Under the pieces are notes generated by a model. It had not been told where the DNA came from. It was given only the letters and a program-made list of their open reading frames with translations, and made no database searches. From Staphylococcus condimenti (GTDB lineage: Bacteria > Bacillota > Bacilli > Staphylococcales > Staphylococcaceae): 64,000 bases of DNA. The stretch spans positions 620,001 to 684,000 of the forward strand of contig NZ_CP015114.1 in NCBI RefSeq assembly GCF_001618885.1, given 5' to 3'. The position numbers and the translations under genes were made by a program. Each line of letters opens with the position of its first letter. Within the stretch, counting starts at the first letter, position 1. Below, piece by piece: positions 10,801-21,542 of the stretch.

Positions 10801-11462
10801 TGAGAAAGATGTTGATATTCTTTTGCGATAGCAGCTTCTTCTCTCAACGGCTCTACACGGCCTTCTAAATCATAAAGAATGTCTTCAACACGTGTGAGGT
10901 TTTCTTCAGTCTGATCTAATTTTTGTACAGAAGCTGCTTTTCGTTTTTTATACTTTAAAACGCCTGCTGATTCTTCAATAATTTGACGTCTGTCAGCAGG
11001 TTTCGCATTTAAAATTTCATCAACTCGCCCTTGAGAAATAATACTGAAAGCTTCTTTTCCTAGACCAGAATCTAAAAAAAGTTCAAGGATGTCTTTTAAA
11101 CGTGCTCGATCATTGTTCAAATAGTACGCACTTTCACCGCTTCGATATAATCGGCGCGTGACGATAATTTCATCTTCATCAATATTCAATTGATGTGCAT
11201 GATTATCTAACTTCAAACGTACTTCAGCATAATTTTGTGCCTTACGATGTTCTGCACCAGAAAAAATAATGTCTTCCATTTTAGAACCGCGTAACGATTT
11301 GGCTGATTGTTCACCAAGCACCCATTTAATCGCATCGGTAATATTACTTTTTCCGCTGCCGTTCGGGCCGACAATTGCAGTGACACCTTGGTCGAAATTA
11401 ACCTCAGTTTGTTCTGCAAATGATTTAAAACCGAACGCATTGATTGATTTTAAATAAACCAT
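7893..11462 (-). CDS. smc: Chromosome condensation protein SMC
   Basis: The 1189-residue SMC ATPase, with ScpA and ScpB, organises and separates replicated chromosomes. The N-terminal head has Walker A GPNGSGKSNITDAIKWVLGE (about residues 32-51). Two long coiled coils flank the hinge, whose glycine-rich part is NPGGSMTGGGQ (about 662-672). The C-terminal head has signature LSLLSGGERALSAIAL and Walker B FVILDEVEAALDEAN. The gene lies between rnc and ftsY and overlaps ftsY by four bases. Confidence 0.99.
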   Translation of the reverse strand: MVYLKSINAFGFKSFAEQTEVNFDQGVTAIVGPNGSGKSNITDAIKWVLGEQSAKSLRGSKMEDIIFSGAEHRKAQNYAEVRLKLDNHAHQLNIDEDEIIVTRRLYRSGESAYYLNNDRARLKDILELFLDSGLGKEAFSIISQGRVDEILNAKPADRRQIIEESAGVLKYKKRKAASVQKLDQTEENLTRVEDILYDLEGRVEPLREEAAIAKEYQHLSQEMKKSDVLVTVHDINDYQEAIRNADEQLNVLKSKQAQKEADKTSYSKTLSKYKAELNQKNDDIERLNYELVQTTEAAEKLAGQLNVLEERKKNQSQTNARYEEEQSALEAQVEEIEAERQKMETAQNDLMHKQKALTSEIKALEDKLYISDADHDEELEEIKNQYYDIMSEQSEVNNDIRFLERTIEENEAKQSRLDSRLLEAFNQLKTIQSKITEIEKKQQARQQNLKSIEAELQTCEAKLTEAKNKQSEDEEKLYQAYRYNDQLKAKIESLSSREEDYTYFFNGVKHVLKAKDKELHGIHGAVAEVIDVPSDLTTAIETALGASLQHVIVESEKDGRQAIQYLKQNHLGRATFLPLNVIQARHLNHDIQTTAEQAEGYIGIGAELVKSKSQYSNVVANLLGNTIIVDDLKHANELARAIRYRTRIVTLEGDIVNPGGSMTGGGQRQTKSILAQRDELAQLRKQLKHFQQQTAQFEQNVQQVKEAANQYSEDYLEISQRYNVEKQSVHDLSLELDRLKTSESHIKSEHEEFEFEKNDGYQSEKSRQTLKDKEVQKQALADKLAELEKQIETLTQLSKEGKESSAQLQQQLHQKKSDLAVLKERTKTGREQLARLDKQLEQNQIQREKLAEDIKLFNSDEVTGQKAFETIQADIEVKKEEKEALSQRLGSLKKQRQEINEEIEEYDALLQEAHRDILSIENSYQDIKAEQSKLDVLIDHAMDHLNEDYHLTFEAARELYEQDESIDALRKKVKLTKMSIEELGPVNLNAIQQFEEVNERYTFLDEQRTDLREAKATLEQIIKEMDEAVIDRFKTTFHAVQGYFTEVFKSLFGGGQAELRLTDDDYLTAGVDIIVQPPGKKLQHLSLLSGGERALSAIALLFALLKVRSAPFVILDEVEAALDEANVIRYANYLKQLSEKTQFIVITHRKGTMEAADRLYGITMQESGVSKLVSVNLNTIDEVLKEEKE

Positions 11463-11504
11463 GCTTTACTCTTTCTCCTTATTACTGTTGTGACAGTATA
11501 TTAC

Positions 11505-12233
11505 TTATTTCTTTTTCATATCATTATAGGCTTTTTCAGCCGCTTTTTGTTCAGATTCTTTTTTCGTTCTGCCCTGACCTTTTGCGACAGCTTCACCTTC
11601 TAATAATACCTCTGAAGTAAACAAACGATGATGTGCAGGACCTTCTTCATCAATTAAGCGATACGTAACATTGCCTTTGCTGAGTCGGTGAATCAGTTCT
11701 TGGAATTGCGTTTTAAAATCTACTACGCCCATCAATTCATCATCTTCTACATGCGGGAAGATTACTTCTTCTGAAAACTGCCAAACTGCATCTAGACCTT
11801 GATCTAAATATAATGCACCCACAAATGCTTCAAATGCATCAGATACAAGTGACGGTCTAGTGCGGCCGCCTGTTTTTTCTTCACCTTTACCTAGTAAAAT
11901 AAGTTCATTCAACTGGATTTTATTCGCAAATATTACAAGTGAGGGTTCACATACAATTGTCGCGCGCATCTTTGTTAAGTTGCCTTCTGGTAATTCCGGA
12001 TACTTATCGAATAAATAGCGTGAAACCGTCAATTCTAATACCGCATCTCCGAGAAATTCCAAACGCTCATTGTGGGCTAGACGATCCATATTGAAATCAT
12101 TTATAAAACTAGAATGAGAAAATGCTTGTTGATAAAGTGGTAAATGATCATAATTCAGTTTTAACATATGCATTTTATCTGCAAATTTTTTGTTAAAACT
12201 CTGCAGTAATGCTTCTTTCTTATGATTGGTCAA
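11505..12233 (-). CDS. rnc: Ribonuclease III
   Basis: The 242-residue double-strand-specific endoribonuclease processes rRNA precursors and structured or antisense RNAs. The signature [15 protein letters not shown] (about residues 54-68) carries the acidic metal-binding residues. A second acidic cluster is [15 protein letters not shown] (about 124-138). A dsRNA-binding domain occupies about residues 170-240. It heads the rnc-smc-ftsY-ylxM-ffh group. A terminator separates it from acpP upstream. Confidence 0.98.
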   Translation of the reverse strand: MTNHKKEALLQSFNKKFADKMHMLKLNYDHLPLYQQAFSHSSFINDFNMDRLAHNERLEFLGDAVLELTVSRYLFDKYPELPEGNLTKMRATIVCEPSLVIFANKIQLNELILLGKGEEKTGGRTRPSLVSDAFEAFVGALYLDQGLDAVWQFSEEVIFPHVEDDELMGVVDFKTQFQELIHRLSKGNVTYRLIDEEGPAHHRLFTSEVLLEGEAVAKGQGRTKKESEQKAAEKAYNDMKKK

Positions 12234-12316
12234 AAAAAGACCTCCTTTATTTCTATCAAAATGCGTATTTATACGCTGTCTATGTTACTCATTTTACGTG
12301 AATTTTCCGTAAAACA

Positions 12317-12354
12317 AAAGAAAAATCTGAGTCGCTAAAATAGACGACTCAGAT
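12317..12354 (-). terminator. acpP terminator
   Basis: ATCTGAGTCG and CGACTCAGAT form a perfect 10-bp stem with a 10-base loop. On the minus strand it is followed by TTTTCTTTT. It lies just after the acpP stop codon and ends the fapR-plsX-fabD-fabG-acpP transcript. Confidence 0.93.
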
Positions 12355-12364
12355 AATATTTTCA

Positions 12365-12598
12365 TTATTTTTCAAGGTTGTTGATGAAATTAACTGCGTC
12401 ACCAACTGTATTGATTTTTTCAGCTTCTTCATCAGGAATTTCAGTACCAAATTCGTCTTCTAATTCCATTACTAATTCAGCGATATCAAGTGAGTCAGCG
12501 CCTAAATCATCTTTGAAAGATGCGTCTTCAGTTACTTTGTCAGCATCTACACCTAAACGGTCAACGATGATATCTTTAACTTTATCGAAGTTTTCCAC
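12365..12598 (-). CDS. acpP: Acyl carrier protein
   Basis: The 77-residue acidic helical protein carries growing acyl chains during fatty acid synthesis. The phosphopantetheine attachment serine lies in [15 protein letters not shown] (about residues 34-48). It has a strong AAAGGAGGTG ribosome binding site. It follows fabG after a 134-base gap that may hold an extra promoter, fitting the very high cellular level of ACP. Confidence 0.99.
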   Translation of the reverse strand: MENFDKVKDIIVDRLGVDADKVTEDASFKDDLGADSLDIAELVMELEDEFGTEIPDEEAEKINTVGDAVNFINNLEK

Positions 12599-12732
12599 GT
12601 CGATTCACCTCCTTTAACAAGCCTTTACGACTCTATTATTTTCCCATTTTATTATCAATAATACAAGTAGGTTTACCCATAAATTAGTGTAATCGCACTA
12701 CTTATATCGATTTGTTTAAATTTAAATGGGTA

Positions 12733-13476
12733 TTATTCCATGAACATTCCACCATTTACATGAATAGTTTGACCAGTGATATATTTTGCTTTATCAGAAG
12801 CTAAGAATGCTACTGTATTCGCAATATCTGTATCCTCACCGAAACGGCCTAAAGGAATTTGTGTTTTCATTTGATCTTTAAGCTCATCGCTTAATGCATC
12901 TGTCATATCTGAAACGATAAATCCAGGTGCTACTGCATTGACAGTAATACCGCGTGAAGCAAGTTCACGTGCAGCTGTTTTTGTTAAACCAATAACCCCT
13001 GCTTTAGTTGCGACATAATTGGCTTGTCCTGGATTACCGACTGCACCTACAACACTTGTTAAGTTGATGATTGCGCCGCTGCGTTGTTTCATCATTTGAC
13101 GTGTCGCTTTTTGAATACAGTTGAACACACCTTTTAAGTTTGTATCAATAACGTCATCCCATTCTTGTTCTTTCATACGCATTAATAAGTTATCACGTGT
13201 GATACCTGCATTATTTACAAGTACATCTAATGAACCGAATTGAGAGACAACTTCTTGTATCATATCTTTAACTTCATCAGGATTTGCGACGTTAGCTTGA
13301 ATAGCAAAAGCTTCGACACCTTTGTCTTTGATTTCTTCTACTACCGCTTCTGCTTTTTCTTTGTTACCCGCATAGTTAACAGCTACGTTGTAACCTTCAT
13401 CTGCCAATTGCAAAGCAATGCTGCGTCCGATACCTCTAGAAGCTCCTGTTACTAATACACTTTTACTCATTTTCAT
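12733..13476 (-). CDS. fabG: 3-oxoacyl-[acyl-carrier-protein] reductase FabG
   Basis: The 247-residue short-chain dehydrogenase reduces beta-ketoacyl-ACP with NADPH, the first reduction in each elongation round. The cofactor motif is [12 protein letters not shown] (about residues 10-21). NNAG (about 89-92) and the Ser/Tyr/Lys catalytic set follow ([21 protein letters not shown] split as Ser, YVATK). The start MKMSK matches S. aureus FabG; MSK two codons later is an alternative. It overlaps fabD by 14 bases. Confidence 0.98.
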   Translation of the reverse strand: MKMSKSVLVTGASRGIGRSIALQLADEGYNVAVNYAGNKEKAEAVVEEIKDKGVEAFAIQANVANPDEVKDMIQEVVSQFGSLDVLVNNAGITRDNLLMRMKEQEWDDVIDTNLKGVFNCIQKATRQMMKQRSGAIINLTSVVGAVGNPGQANYVATKAGVIGLTKTAARELASRGITVNAVAPGFIVSDMTDALSDELKDQMKTQIPLGRFGEDTDIANTVAFLASDKAKYITGQTIHVNGGMFME

Positions 13477-14389
13477 TCCATCCTTTAACGTCTTCGAGTG
13501 TTTGAATCGAAGTTAATTTAATATCTCTGTTGATTTTCTTGATTAAACCAGATAAAACTTTACCTGGACCGATTTCGATAAAGTGATCAACACCTTGATC
13601 GATTAACCATTCTGTTGATTTGATAAATTGAACTGGTGAGTAAAGTTGTTTCACCATATTTTGTTTGATAACTTCAGCATCTGTTTCTGCTTCAGCGTGA
13701 TAATTCTGTACTACTGGAATCTTTGCGTCATGCCATTCAAATTGATTGATATATTCTTCAAAATCTTTTTCAATCACTTGCATCATAGATGAGTGGAATG
13801 GTCCAGATACATTTAATGGCAAGACACGTTTCGCACCTAATGATTTACTTTGTTCTACAATACGGTCAATAGCTGTTTTGTGTCCTGAAACTACAATTTG
13901 TCCTGGAGAATTGATATTCGCAGGTTCAATAATAGAATCTTCTTCAGAAAGCTTCTCACAAATTTCTGCGACTTCATCATAATCTAAACCTAATACAGCT
14001 GCCATACTTCCTACTCCGCTTGGAAATGCTTGTGCCATCAGTTCGCCTCTTTTACGAACGATTTTAACTGCATCTTCAAAAGAAAGCACTTCTGCTGCTA
14101 CTAAACTTGAATATTCTCCTAAGCTATGACCCATTGTATAGTCAGCTTCCACATTATTCAAAGCGTTCAATAAAGCAATACTATGTGTCAATAATGCAGG
14201 TTGTGTATTTTCTGTTTCGCCTAATTTACCTTCTTCGTCTGTAAACATTGTTTCAAGCAAATTAAAATCTACAGCACTTTGTGCTTGATCTAAAATCTCT
14301 GTTGCTTTTGTATCAACTTGATATAAATCTTTTGCCATGCCGACTTTTTGTGCACCTTGTCCTGGAAAAATAATGGCTGTTTTGCCCAT
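13463..14389 (-). CDS. fabD: Malonyl-CoA:ACP transacylase FabD
   Basis: The 308-residue enzyme transfers malonyl from CoA to ACP, supplying the extender unit for fatty acid synthesis. The nucleophile serine is in [14 protein letters not shown] (about residues 86-99). The [12 protein letters not shown]-terminal motif and the active-site histidine region GPFHSSMM are present. The start overlaps the last base of plsX, so the genes are coupled. Confidence 0.98.
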   Translation of the reverse strand: MGKTAIIFPGQGAQKVGMAKDLYQVDTKATEILDQAQSAVDFNLLETMFTDEEGKLGETENTQPALLTHSIALLNALNNVEADYTMGHSLGEYSSLVAAEVLSFEDAVKIVRKRGELMAQAFPSGVGSMAAVLGLDYDEVAEICEKLSEEDSIIEPANINSPGQIVVSGHKTAIDRIVEQSKSLGAKRVLPLNVSGPFHSSMMQVIEKDFEEYINQFEWHDAKIPVVQNYHAEAETDAEVIKQNMVKQLYSPVQFIKSTEWLIDQGVDHFIEIGPGKVLSGLIKKINRDIKLTSIQTLEDVKGWNENE

Positions 14390-15369
14390 TATGCTTCACC
14401 CACCGTTTCTCTCATGATTTCAACTATACGTTCTTCACCAGCGATTTTAGCTTGGCGAATTGCTGAGTAAAACGCTCTGGCATTAGAACCGCCGTGCGCT
14501 TTTACTACAATGCCGTCTAATCCAAGTAAAACAGAACCGCCGTATTCAGCGTAATCCATCTTCTTCATGACTTCATTCAAGTCTTTTTTCAAAATAAGTG
14601 CCGCTAATTTATTTTTAACACTACTTAACAATGTAGATTTGAACATTTTGCCAATTGATTTAGCAGTGCCCTCTAAGTTTTTTAATACCATATTGCCTGT
14701 AAAGCCATCAGTTACGACTACATCTGCTGCATCATCCATCAATGTCTTAGCTTCAACATTGCCTGAGAAATGGAATGAAGTATCTTCACTCATTAATTTA
14801 TAAGCTTCTTTAGTTAAACTGTTACCTTTTTTCGGTTCAGTTCCAATATTTAATAATGCCACTTTAGGTGCTCCGATACCTCGGATTTTTTCTGCGTAGA
14901 TATTACCTAATTGTGCATATTGTAATAAATGTTCAGGTTTAGCATCTGCGTTTGCCCCAACATCCAAGAATGTAAATCCTTTTCCTGAAATTGTCGGTAA
15001 AGTCACCACTAAAGCAGGACGCGATACACCTTCGATACGTCCTACGATAAATAGACCTGCAGACATTAAAGCGCCTGTATTCCCTGCAGAAACACAACCT
15101 GATGCTTCTCCATCTTTAACTGCTTGTGCTGCTCTTACCATAGAACTGTCTTTTTTACGTTTGATGGCACGAACAGGTTCGTCAGTCATTTCAATTTCTT
15201 CTGTACAATGACGGAATTCTAAGCGTGAATGTTTAATATTGCACTGCTTTTCATCTCCGAATAAAATAATATGTAAATCAGGGAAGTCATTCAACGCTTT
15301 CTCTACCGCTTCTAATACGATACCAGGTGCGTCATCTCCACCCATCATGTCAATGGCTAAAGTCACCAT
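14389..15369 (-). CDS. plsX: Phosphate acyltransferase PlsX
   Basis: The 326-residue peripheral membrane enzyme converts acyl-ACP to acyl phosphate, the donor for PlsY in phosphatidic acid synthesis. Family motifs include the [12 protein letters not shown] terminus, [24 protein letters not shown] and [11 protein letters not shown]. It starts one base after fapR and is presumably repressed by FapR with the rest of the operon. Confidence 0.98.
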   Translation of the reverse strand: MVTLAIDMMGGDDAPGIVLEAVEKALNDFPDLHIILFGDEKQCNIKHSRLEFRHCTEEIEMTDEPVRAIKRKKDSSMVRAAQAVKDGEASGCVSAGNTGALMSAGLFIVGRIEGVSRPALVVTLPTISGKGFTFLDVGANADAKPEHLLQYAQLGNIYAEKIRGIGAPKVALLNIGTEPKKGNSLTKEAYKLMSEDTSFHFSGNVEAKTLMDDAADVVVTDGFTGNMVLKNLEGTAKSIGKMFKSTLLSSVKNKLAALILKKDLNEVMKKMDYAEYGGSVLLGLDGIVVKAHGGSNARAFYSAIRQAKIAGEERIVEIMRETVGEA

Positions 15370-15370
15370 A

Positions 15371-15934
15371 TCATGATTCCTCCTCGCTATAATAATACAT
15401 TTTGAATGTACCTTTAAATACGCATTTATCTTTCACATATGATGATACGGCAACTGTAATATATTTTTTGCCGAAATCTGTCACTTGTGCAAAAGCATGC
15501 ACAGTGTCATGCAACTTGACTTGTCTCAAAAAGCTCACTTGGCTATCACGTGTTAGGACCATATTTTTTTGAATCAAGGCTACACATAAAGAATTCGCCT
15601 GTGCAAACAAAATATGACCACGCGCAATATCATTTCGTGTAAACACTGAGTCTTCTGTGATATAAATCAATGATTCTGCAGTTACATTCGGTTCTACCCG
15701 AATTAAGTCACCAATAATTTCGTTTCCTTCAATTGCACGAATATGTTTATAATTATGTTCTGCTACAGATTTAATACGTTTTCTTAATTCTGGAATTTTC
15801 AAGTAAGTTCGATCTAAACGGATTGTTTGGATACTTACTGAAAACATCTCACTCAATTCATTGTCAGTCATAAAGGGGTTTTGTTGTAATTGTTCCTTGA
15901 TAGCATCACGTCTTGCTTGTTTTTTCAATTTCAT
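15371..15934 (-). CDS. fapR: Fatty acid/phospholipid synthesis repressor FapR
   Basis: The 187-residue regulator represses lipid synthesis genes and is released by malonyl-CoA. The N-terminal DeoR-like helix-turn-helix lies at about residues 20-45 ([20 protein letters not shown]). The C-terminal hot-dog fold that binds malonyl-CoA covers about 70-187. It is the first gene of fapR-plsX-fabD-fabG-acpP. A FapR operator sits in its own leader, so it is autoregulated. Confidence 0.97.
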   Translation of the reverse strand: MKLKKQARRDAIKEQLQQNPFMTDNELSEMFSVSIQTIRLDRTYLKIPELRKRIKSVAEHNYKHIRAIEGNEIIGDLIRVEPNVTAESLIYITEDSVFTRNDIARGHILFAQANSLCVALIQKNMVLTRDSQVSFLRQVKLHDTVHAFAQVTDFGKKYITVAVSSYVKDKCVFKGTFKMYYYSEEES

Positions 15935-15952
15935 TTCTCTGCCCCTTTCTTT

Positions 15953-15969
15953 TTAGTACCAAGTCTTAA
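15953..15969. promoter_or_regulatory. FapR operator
   Basis: The 17-base sequence TTAGTACCAAGTCTTAA is close to the FapR-box consensus as I know it from Bacillus and Staphylococcus (TTAGTACC, a central base, then an inverted half-site). It lies between the promoter -10 and the fapR ribosome binding site, as expected for a repressor site. Confidence 0.85.
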
Positions 15970-15981
15970 GACTACCTTCAT

Positions 15982-16011
15982 ATCATATCATTTTCTTTTA
16001 AAAATGCTCAA
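15982..16011 (-). promoter_or_regulatory. fapR operon promoter
   Basis: On the minus strand TTGAGC (16006-16011) and TATGAT (15982-15987) are 18 bases apart. The FapR operator would then begin about 6 bases into the transcript. Confidence 0.6.
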
Positions 16012-16012
16012 C

Positions 16013-16067
16013 AAAAAACACATCATACATGTGTTAAAAATAGTTTAACTAAAAATGTACGATGTGT
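16013..16067 (-). terminator. recG terminator
   Basis: ACACATCGTACAT and ATGTATGATGTGT pair (13 bp, one G-U) with a long AT-rich loop. On the minus strand six T follow. It lies 11 bases after the recG stop codon and separates recG from fapR. Confidence 0.85.
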
Positions 16068-16077
16068 CATTTAAACT

Positions 16078-18135
16078 TTAATCAAAACTTGTATGCAATA
16101 AATTCTCTTCAACAAAGTTGCGCAATACTTCATACTCATCTGTGAAAAATTTTCCAGATTGAATGAGTTCGCCCGCTTCATCTCTCGCTACTTCTAACAT
16201 ACGATAATCTTCTACAATGTTTGCAACTAAGAAATCAGGCAGCCCGCTTTGTCTCACACCGAAGAAATCACCTGGGCCGCGCATTTCTAAGTCACGCTCA
16301 CTTAATTCAAAACCATCTGTTGTCTGAGTCATAATGTTCATACGCTCTATACCGGTTTCTGTTTTAGGCGAAGCAATGAGTACACAATAACTTTGATGAT
16401 CACTACGACCGACACGCCCACGTAATTGGTGCAGAGTAGATAAGCCGAAACGATCGGCATCATAGATAATCATAAATGTAGCATTCGGAACATTAACACC
16501 TACTTCAACAACTGTAGTTGATACTAAAATATCAATTTCGTGTCGATTAAAACGCTGCATGACGTCATCTTTTTCATCTGCAGGCATTTTACCATGCAAT
16601 AAACCCACACGCCCTGTTCCGTAATGTTCTTCTAATGACTCGTATAATGCGACCACATTTTGAACATCTTCTAAATGTTCAGAGCTCTCAATTAAAGGAC
16701 AAATAACATATGCTTGTCGCCCCTTTTCTAACTCTGAAGTCATTTGATTCAATACCGTATCATACTGTTCATGTTTTGCCCACATGGTTTTAATCGGTTT
16801 TCTTCCTTTTGGCAGTTGCTTAATAGAAGAAACATCCATTTCTCCAAATACTGAAATCGCCAATGTTCTTGGAATCGGGGTTGCTGTCATAAACAAGACA
16901 TTCGTCATCGCGCCTTTTTCTCGCAATGCTTGTCTTTGGTTAACACCGAAACGGTGCTGTTCATCAGTAATTACCAGACCCACATTTTGAAATGAAACAT
17001 CATCTTGAATTAAAGCATGAGTACCAATCAGACAATCAATCGTACCGTTTTCAAGCTGTTCTAATAACAATTTGCGTTTCTTCCCTTTAACAGAGCCGGT
17101 CAACAAGGCTACATTCATTCTATCTCCAAAAAGTTCGGTTAAACTTTCTGCATGCTGTTCGGCTAATATTTCTGTCGGTACCATTAATGCCGATTGATAT
17201 CCTGCTGTTTTCAATGCAAACATACAGAGTGCTGCGACAACTGTTTTCCCTGAACCTACATCACCTTGTAGTAGGCGATGCATGCGAATAGGTGCTTTCA
17301 AATCTCTGAAAATTTCATTCACACTATGCTTTTGAGCATCAGTCAATTCAAAAGGCAGATCATCAATAAACTTTTTAACTTCTGCTAAGTCATAATTAAT
17401 TTCTATTGCTTCATCACTAGCTTTTTCTAATCTGTTCAACCACTGCATACGCAATTCAAACAAGAAAAGTTCTGTAAACGCATAAGTTCTGCGTGCTTTT
17501 AGTAATTCTTTTTTGTTATCTGCATAATGCAATGCACGAATTGTAGTTGCCAGTGATTCTAATTTATATTTTTCACGTAAATCATCAGACAGCCATTCAC
17601 GAATTTCAATATCATCCAACACTTTTCGGATAATATCTCGCATCGTTTTTTGTTTAATACCTTCTTTAATGCGATAGACTGGATCTAATTGTTCACCATC
17701 ATTATTTTGTATGTCTTCTGCACCTGTTGTAAACATACGCATGCCATTTATTTCCTGTTTTGCACGATTCCATTTCCCTTTAACTGTTACTTGATCATGT
17801 AAATTAATTTTCTTTTTAAGATAAGGCTGATTAAAAAAGACTGCTTTAACCGCAATATTATTAATCATAAGATGCACTGTTACTTTAGAACGGTTTCTAC
17901 CAAAAAAAGCGACAGTGGGCGTAGAATAAACTTCGCCGGTCACTGTCACGGTGGATTGATCCTCTGCTTCATTCAAATCTACGATACTATTGTCTTCATA
18001 GCGAACTGGCAGATAGAGCACTAAATCTTCTACATTATATATATTTAATTCATTTAACACCGCAATGCGTTTAGGTCCTAGTCCTTTAATGTGTTCTAAC
18101 GCATAGGGTTGATCAATGAGATTTACTTTAGACAT
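16078..18135 (-). CDS. recG: ATP-dependent DNA helicase RecG
   Basis: The 685-residue helicase regresses stalled forks and branch-migrates recombination intermediates. The N-terminal wedge/OB domain (about 1-200) includes [15 protein letters not shown]. Helicase motifs include [13 protein letters not shown], the DEQH box, [12 protein letters not shown] and [15 protein letters not shown]. The QLRGRVGR motif and the C-terminal TRG region follow. I chose ATG at 18133-18135 ([13 protein letters not shown]), matching homologs; the open frame extends four codons further to a TTG. The start is one base after the sdaAA stop codon. Confidence 0.98.
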   Translation of the reverse strand: MSKVNLIDQPYALEHIKGLGPKRIAVLNELNIYNVEDLVLYLPVRYEDNSIVDLNEAEDQSTVTVTGEVYSTPTVAFFGRNRSKVTVHLMINNIAVKAVFFNQPYLKKKINLHDQVTVKGKWNRAKQEINGMRMFTTGAEDIQNNDGEQLDPVYRIKEGIKQKTMRDIIRKVLDDIEIREWLSDDLREKYKLESLATTIRALHYADNKKELLKARRTYAFTELFLFELRMQWLNRLEKASDEAIEINYDLAEVKKFIDDLPFELTDAQKHSVNEIFRDLKAPIRMHRLLQGDVGSGKTVVAALCMFALKTAGYQSALMVPTEILAEQHAESLTELFGDRMNVALLTGSVKGKKRKLLLEQLENGTIDCLIGTHALIQDDVSFQNVGLVITDEQHRFGVNQRQALREKGAMTNVLFMTATPIPRTLAISVFGEMDVSSIKQLPKGRKPIKTMWAKHEQYDTVLNQMTSELEKGRQAYVICPLIESSEHLEDVQNVVALYESLEEHYGTGRVGLLHGKMPADEKDDVMQRFNRHEIDILVSTTVVEVGVNVPNATFMIIYDADRFGLSTLHQLRGRVGRSDHQSYCVLIASPKTETGIERMNIMTQTTDGFELSERDLEMRGPGDFFGVRQSGLPDFLVANIVEDYRMLEVARDEAGELIQSGKFFTDEYEVLRNFVEENLLHTSFD

Positions 18136-18136
18136 G

Positions 18137-19006
18137 TTAATCACCAAATATTTTTTGTTTTAAGCGTTGGCCGGTTGGTGTGCCAGCTAAGCCTCCACGC
18201 CCCGTTTCTCGAAGTGCTGAAGGCATCGTTTTTCCAATACGATACATCGCATCTATCACTTCGTCAGTCGGAATACGCGAAGATACACCTGCAAGTGCCA
18301 TATCTGCTGACACAATTGCATTTGAAGCACCTGCTGCATTTCGCTTTACACAAGGCACTTCTACCAGTCCCGCTACTGGGTCACATACTAAACCTAGCAT
18401 ATTTTTCATACAAATTGCAAAAGCTTCAGCTGACTGTTGCGGTGTTCCTCCAGCCATTTCAACAGTTGCAGCTGCTGCCATCGCTGCAGCTGAGCCTACT
18501 TCTGCTTGACATCCTCCTGCTGCACCTGAAATGAAAGCGTTATTCGCAATCACAAAACCAAAAGCGCCAGCTGTTAATAAAAAGTTCAACATCTCTCTTT
18601 TTGTAGGGTTGAAACGCTGTCTGATTGCAAAAAGTACTCCAGGTACCACACCTGCTGAACCTGCAGTAGGAGTCGCGCAAATTTTCCCCATTGCAGCATT
18701 CACTTCATTGGTTGCTACTGCTTTGCTTACAGCATCTAGCAATATCGGTCCTGACAGAGCTTGTCCGCTTTCTAAATATTTACGGATCAATACAGCGTCT
18801 CCTCCAGTCAAACCTGTGGCCGATGTCACACCGTTCAATCCTTTATCTAATGCGTTTTCCATTGTTTGAAAATGATGGCTCATTCCAGCATAAACATCTT
18901 CTGCTGACATTCCTGTTACTTCCATTTCTTGTTCTAACATAATTTCATGTATCGCTTTATGTTCAACCTCGCACTTTCGTACGAGTTCTTCTACTGATTT
19001 AAACAT
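18137..19006 (-). CDS. sdaAA: L-serine dehydratase, alpha subunit
   Basis: The 289-residue catalytic subunit, with SdaAB, deaminates L-serine to pyruvate and ammonia using an oxygen-sensitive [4Fe-4S] cluster. Cluster-type cysteines lie in [26 protein letters not shown] and [10 protein letters not shown] contexts. I chose ATG 19004-19006 ([12 protein letters not shown]) because it follows GGGAGGATGG. An upstream in-frame ATG in the sdaAB 3' end is unlikely. sdaAB precedes it by 16 bases and recG follows by 1. Confidence 0.95.
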   Translation of the reverse strand: MFKSVEELVRKCEVEHKAIHEIMLEQEMEVTGMSAEDVYAGMSHHFQTMENALDKGLNGVTSATGLTGGDAVLIRKYLESGQALSGPILLDAVSKAVATNEVNAAMGKICATPTAGSAGVVPGVLFAIRQRFNPTKREMLNFLLTAGAFGFVIANNAFISGAAGGCQAEVGSAAAMAAAATVEMAGGTPQQSAEAFAICMKNMLGLVCDPVAGLVEVPCVKRNAAGASNAIVSADMALAGVSSRIPTDEVIDAMYRIGKTMPSALRETGRGGLAGTPTGQRLKQKIFGD

Positions 19007-19022
19007 TCTCCATCCTCCCGCT

Positions 19023-19688
19023 TTATGCATCTTCCATCAAGTAAACATCTGTTACGCCTTCAATTTGTCGCATCTCATCCAATATTGTAATTGGAGGTTT
19101 TTCATCAAACTCGCACATCATCAATGCTGAATCCCCTTTTTCCTTACGAGTCACTTGCATTGCACCTACGTTAATACTTTCATTCAAAAGAATATTTGTA
19201 ACTCTTGCGATTGTTCCGAAAGTATCTTGATGGAAAACAAGTAAAGCTGGATAGTCCCCACTTACACTTATAGGAAAATCATTAATTGCAGTTATCTCAA
19301 TCTTACCGCCACCTATTGATACACCTTCGATTGAAAGTGATTTTTGTTCTGTTTGTAAATGTAAAACAGCAGTATTAGGATTGGGTTTTTCCTCAGACAT
19401 TTCAATAAAGTTTATAATCATTCCTTCAGCTTCAGCAGTTTCTAAACTTGTTATAATACGATCATCATCTGTATCATAACCTAGCAATCCTCCTACTAAC
19501 GCTACATCAGTACCATGTCCGCGATACGTTTCCATAAAAGAACCATATAAATCAATGTCAACTTGCTCTGGAAGTCCTTCAAACAAAGCCCTTGCTACAA
19601 GGCCGATTCTCACAGCACCTGCTGTATGTGAAGAAGAAGGACCTACCATTGTGGGACCAATAATTTCAAACACACTTTTAAATTTCAT
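19023..19688 (-). CDS. sdaAB: L-serine dehydratase, beta subunit
   Basis: The 221-residue partner of SdaAA has the family motif GPTMVGPSSSHTAGAVRIG (about residues 11-29), which contributes to the serine site. A C-terminal ACT domain (about 148-220) begins ALLVFHQDTFGTIARVTNIL and may sense serine. Its ATG follows AAAGGAG. The pair lies between fakA and recG. This breaks up a run of housekeeping genes and suggests local gain or relocation. Confidence 0.95.
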   Translation of the reverse strand: MKFKSVFEIIGPTMVGPSSSHTAGAVRIGLVARALFEGLPEQVDIDLYGSFMETYRGHGTDVALVGGLLGYDTDDDRIITSLETAEAEGMIINFIEMSEEKPNPNTAVLHLQTEQKSLSIEGVSIGGGKIEITAINDFPISVSGDYPALLVFHQDTFGTIARVTNILLNESINVGAMQVTRKEKGDSALMMCEFDEKPPITILDEMRQIEGVTDVYLMEDA

Positions 19689-19816
19689 ATTTTCTCCTTT
19701 TAAGTTATTTGATTATTGCAAAAATTTAAACCGTTATAATGCTCATATCTTTAAACCAATTAATTTAATATTTGAACTTTTCAAGACTATAAAAATCGAA
19801 ATAAAATCATTATACA

Positions 19817-19855
19817 CAGAAAAATCCACTTAAGGCGATTTGCCTCAAGTGAATT
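19817..19855 (-). terminator. fakA terminator
   Basis: AATTCACTTGAGGC pairs with GCCTTAAGTGGATT around a 5-base loop, followed by T-rich TTTCTG on the minus strand. It lies 32 bases after the fakA stop codon. Confidence 0.85.
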
Positions 19856-19886
19856 TTACTGCTCTTATTATCAACTTAAACTAATA

Positions 19887-21530
19887 TTATTCAACTGAGA
19901 ATAAATAAGGATAAATAGGTTGAGAACCTACTTGATCATCTATTTCAACATCAGGATATTCAGCTTCTAACCATTCTGTCAATGCTTCTGTAGTTTCAGA
20001 TTCTGCATCCTCACCTGTTAAAATTGTAACGATTTCGCTATCATCTTGAATCATTTTTGAAAGCAGTACTTTAGAAGCTTCTAATTGAGTCGGATTGCTT
20101 ACTACAATCTTACCTTCTTTAAGCCCCATAAATTCGCCTTCTTTAATATCGATACCATCAATCGTCGTATTACGCACTGCATTTGTAATCGCACCTGATT
20201 GTACATCTTCGATAGCTTCTGTCATTGTATTTTTATTATCTTCTAATGAAGCATCAGGAAGATATTGGAATAATGCAGCAATACCTTGAGGAATCCATTT
20301 AGTTGGAATGACTACAGTTTCAGCATCTGCAATTTTTGCTGCTTGATCACTCGCCATTTGAATATTTTTGTTATTCGGTAAAATAATTGCCTTTTTAGCC
20401 CCTGATTCTTCAATTGCTTTCACAATATCATTCGTAGATGGGTTCATTGTTTGACCGCCATTTATAATCGAAGTCGCACCCATTGATTTGAAAATCTCAG
20501 AAATTCCATCACCCATTGAAATTGCGATAATCGCTGTTTCAACTGGTTCAGATTTTCCTTCGTTTGCTTTTTCTTTATTAACAACATTACGATGCTGTTC
20601 ACGCATATTTTCAACTTTAAGTTTGATTAATTCACCATATTGTTGACCATAATTGAATACATCACCTGGATGTTCAGAGTGCACATGCACTTTTACAATC
20701 TCATCGTCATTTATAACTAATAAAGAATCTCCGAATTGAGCCATGTCCTCGCGGAATTCTTTTTCATCAAAAGGTTTTTTATCCTTACCAAAGCGTACCA
20801 TCATTTCTGTACAATAGCCGTAGACGATATCTTCAGTATTAATAACTCCATGAAAATCGTGATCATCATTTACAAATGATTCTGTATCTAATTTAGGTAC
20901 AGTCGTTTCAACTTTTTCACCCTTCATTGCTTTTAAGAAGCCCTCATAGACACATAATAAACCTTTACCGCCGCTATCAACCACGCCAACTTCTTTTAAT
21001 ACTGGAAGTTGATTAGGTGTATTTTCAAGTGCGATTTCACCCTTTTCAATAATCGCTGATAATACTTCTAAGCAATCTTCAGTATTTTTGGCACTTTCAA
21101 TACCTGCAACAGCTGATTCACGTGCAACAGTTAGAATTGTCCCCTCAACTGGTTTCATGACTGCTTTATACGCTGTATCTACACCCGCTTCAAAACTTTC
21201 AGCAAAAGTTTTGGCATCAATTGTTTCAGCGTCTTCAATATTTTTACAAAATCCTCTGAAGATTTGTGATAAGATAACGCCGGAATTTCCGCGTGCACCC
21301 ATTAATAGGCCTTTAGAAAAAGTTTTTCCTAAAGCCCCGATATGTTTAGATGCATTTTGTTCGACCTCTTCTCTCCCTGAAGTCATTGTTAAATTCATAT
21401 TCGTCCCTGTATCGCCATCTGGAACAGGATAGACGTTTAATGAATTCACGATTTCTGCATTATTAGATAAATTTTGTGCCCCTTGGACTACCATGTCGGC
21501 AAATAATTTACCATCTATTCTGCTGATCAT
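19887..21530 (-). CDS. fakA: Fatty acid kinase, catalytic subunit FakA
   Basis: The 547-residue kinase phosphorylates exogenous fatty acids bound to FakB proteins. The acyl phosphate feeds PlsX/PlsY, linking it to the nearby plsX operon. The N-terminal DhaL/DAK2 ATP-binding domain (about 1-200) carries [14 protein letters not shown] and [17 protein letters not shown] central domain contains [11 protein letters not shown]. The C-terminal FakB-interacting region (about 330-547) ends [10 protein letters not shown], like S. aureus FakA. It lies 12 bases after an Asp23-family gene and has a GGAGG ribosome binding site. Confidence 0.97.
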   Translation of the reverse strand: MISRIDGKLFADMVVQGAQNLSNNAEIVNSLNVYPVPDGDTGTNMNLTMTSGREEVEQNASKHIGALGKTFSKGLLMGARGNSGVILSQIFRGFCKNIEDAETIDAKTFAESFEAGVDTAYKAVMKPVEGTILTVARESAVAGIESAKNTEDCLEVLSAIIEKGEIALENTPNQLPVLKEVGVVDSGGKGLLCVYEGFLKAMKGEKVETTVPKLDTESFVNDDHDFHGVINTEDIVYGYCTEMMVRFGKDKKPFDEKEFREDMAQFGDSLLVINDDEIVKVHVHSEHPGDVFNYGQQYGELIKLKVENMREQHRNVVNKEKANEGKSEPVETAIIAISMGDGISEIFKSMGATSIINGGQTMNPSTNDIVKAIEESGAKKAIILPNNKNIQMASDQAAKIADAETVVIPTKWIPQGIAALFQYLPDASLEDNKNTMTEAIEDVQSGAITNAVRNTTIDGIDIKEGEFMGLKEGKIVVSNPTQLEASKVLLSKMIQDDSEIVTILTGEDAESETTEALTEWLEAEYPDVEIDDQVGSQPIYPYLFSVE

Positions 21531-21542
21531 TGTGTGTTCCTC

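Noticed and set aside
18109..18942. Several plus-strand ORFs opposite sdaAA
   Set aside because: Antisense shadows of a strongly coded gene; no starts with ribosome binding sites.
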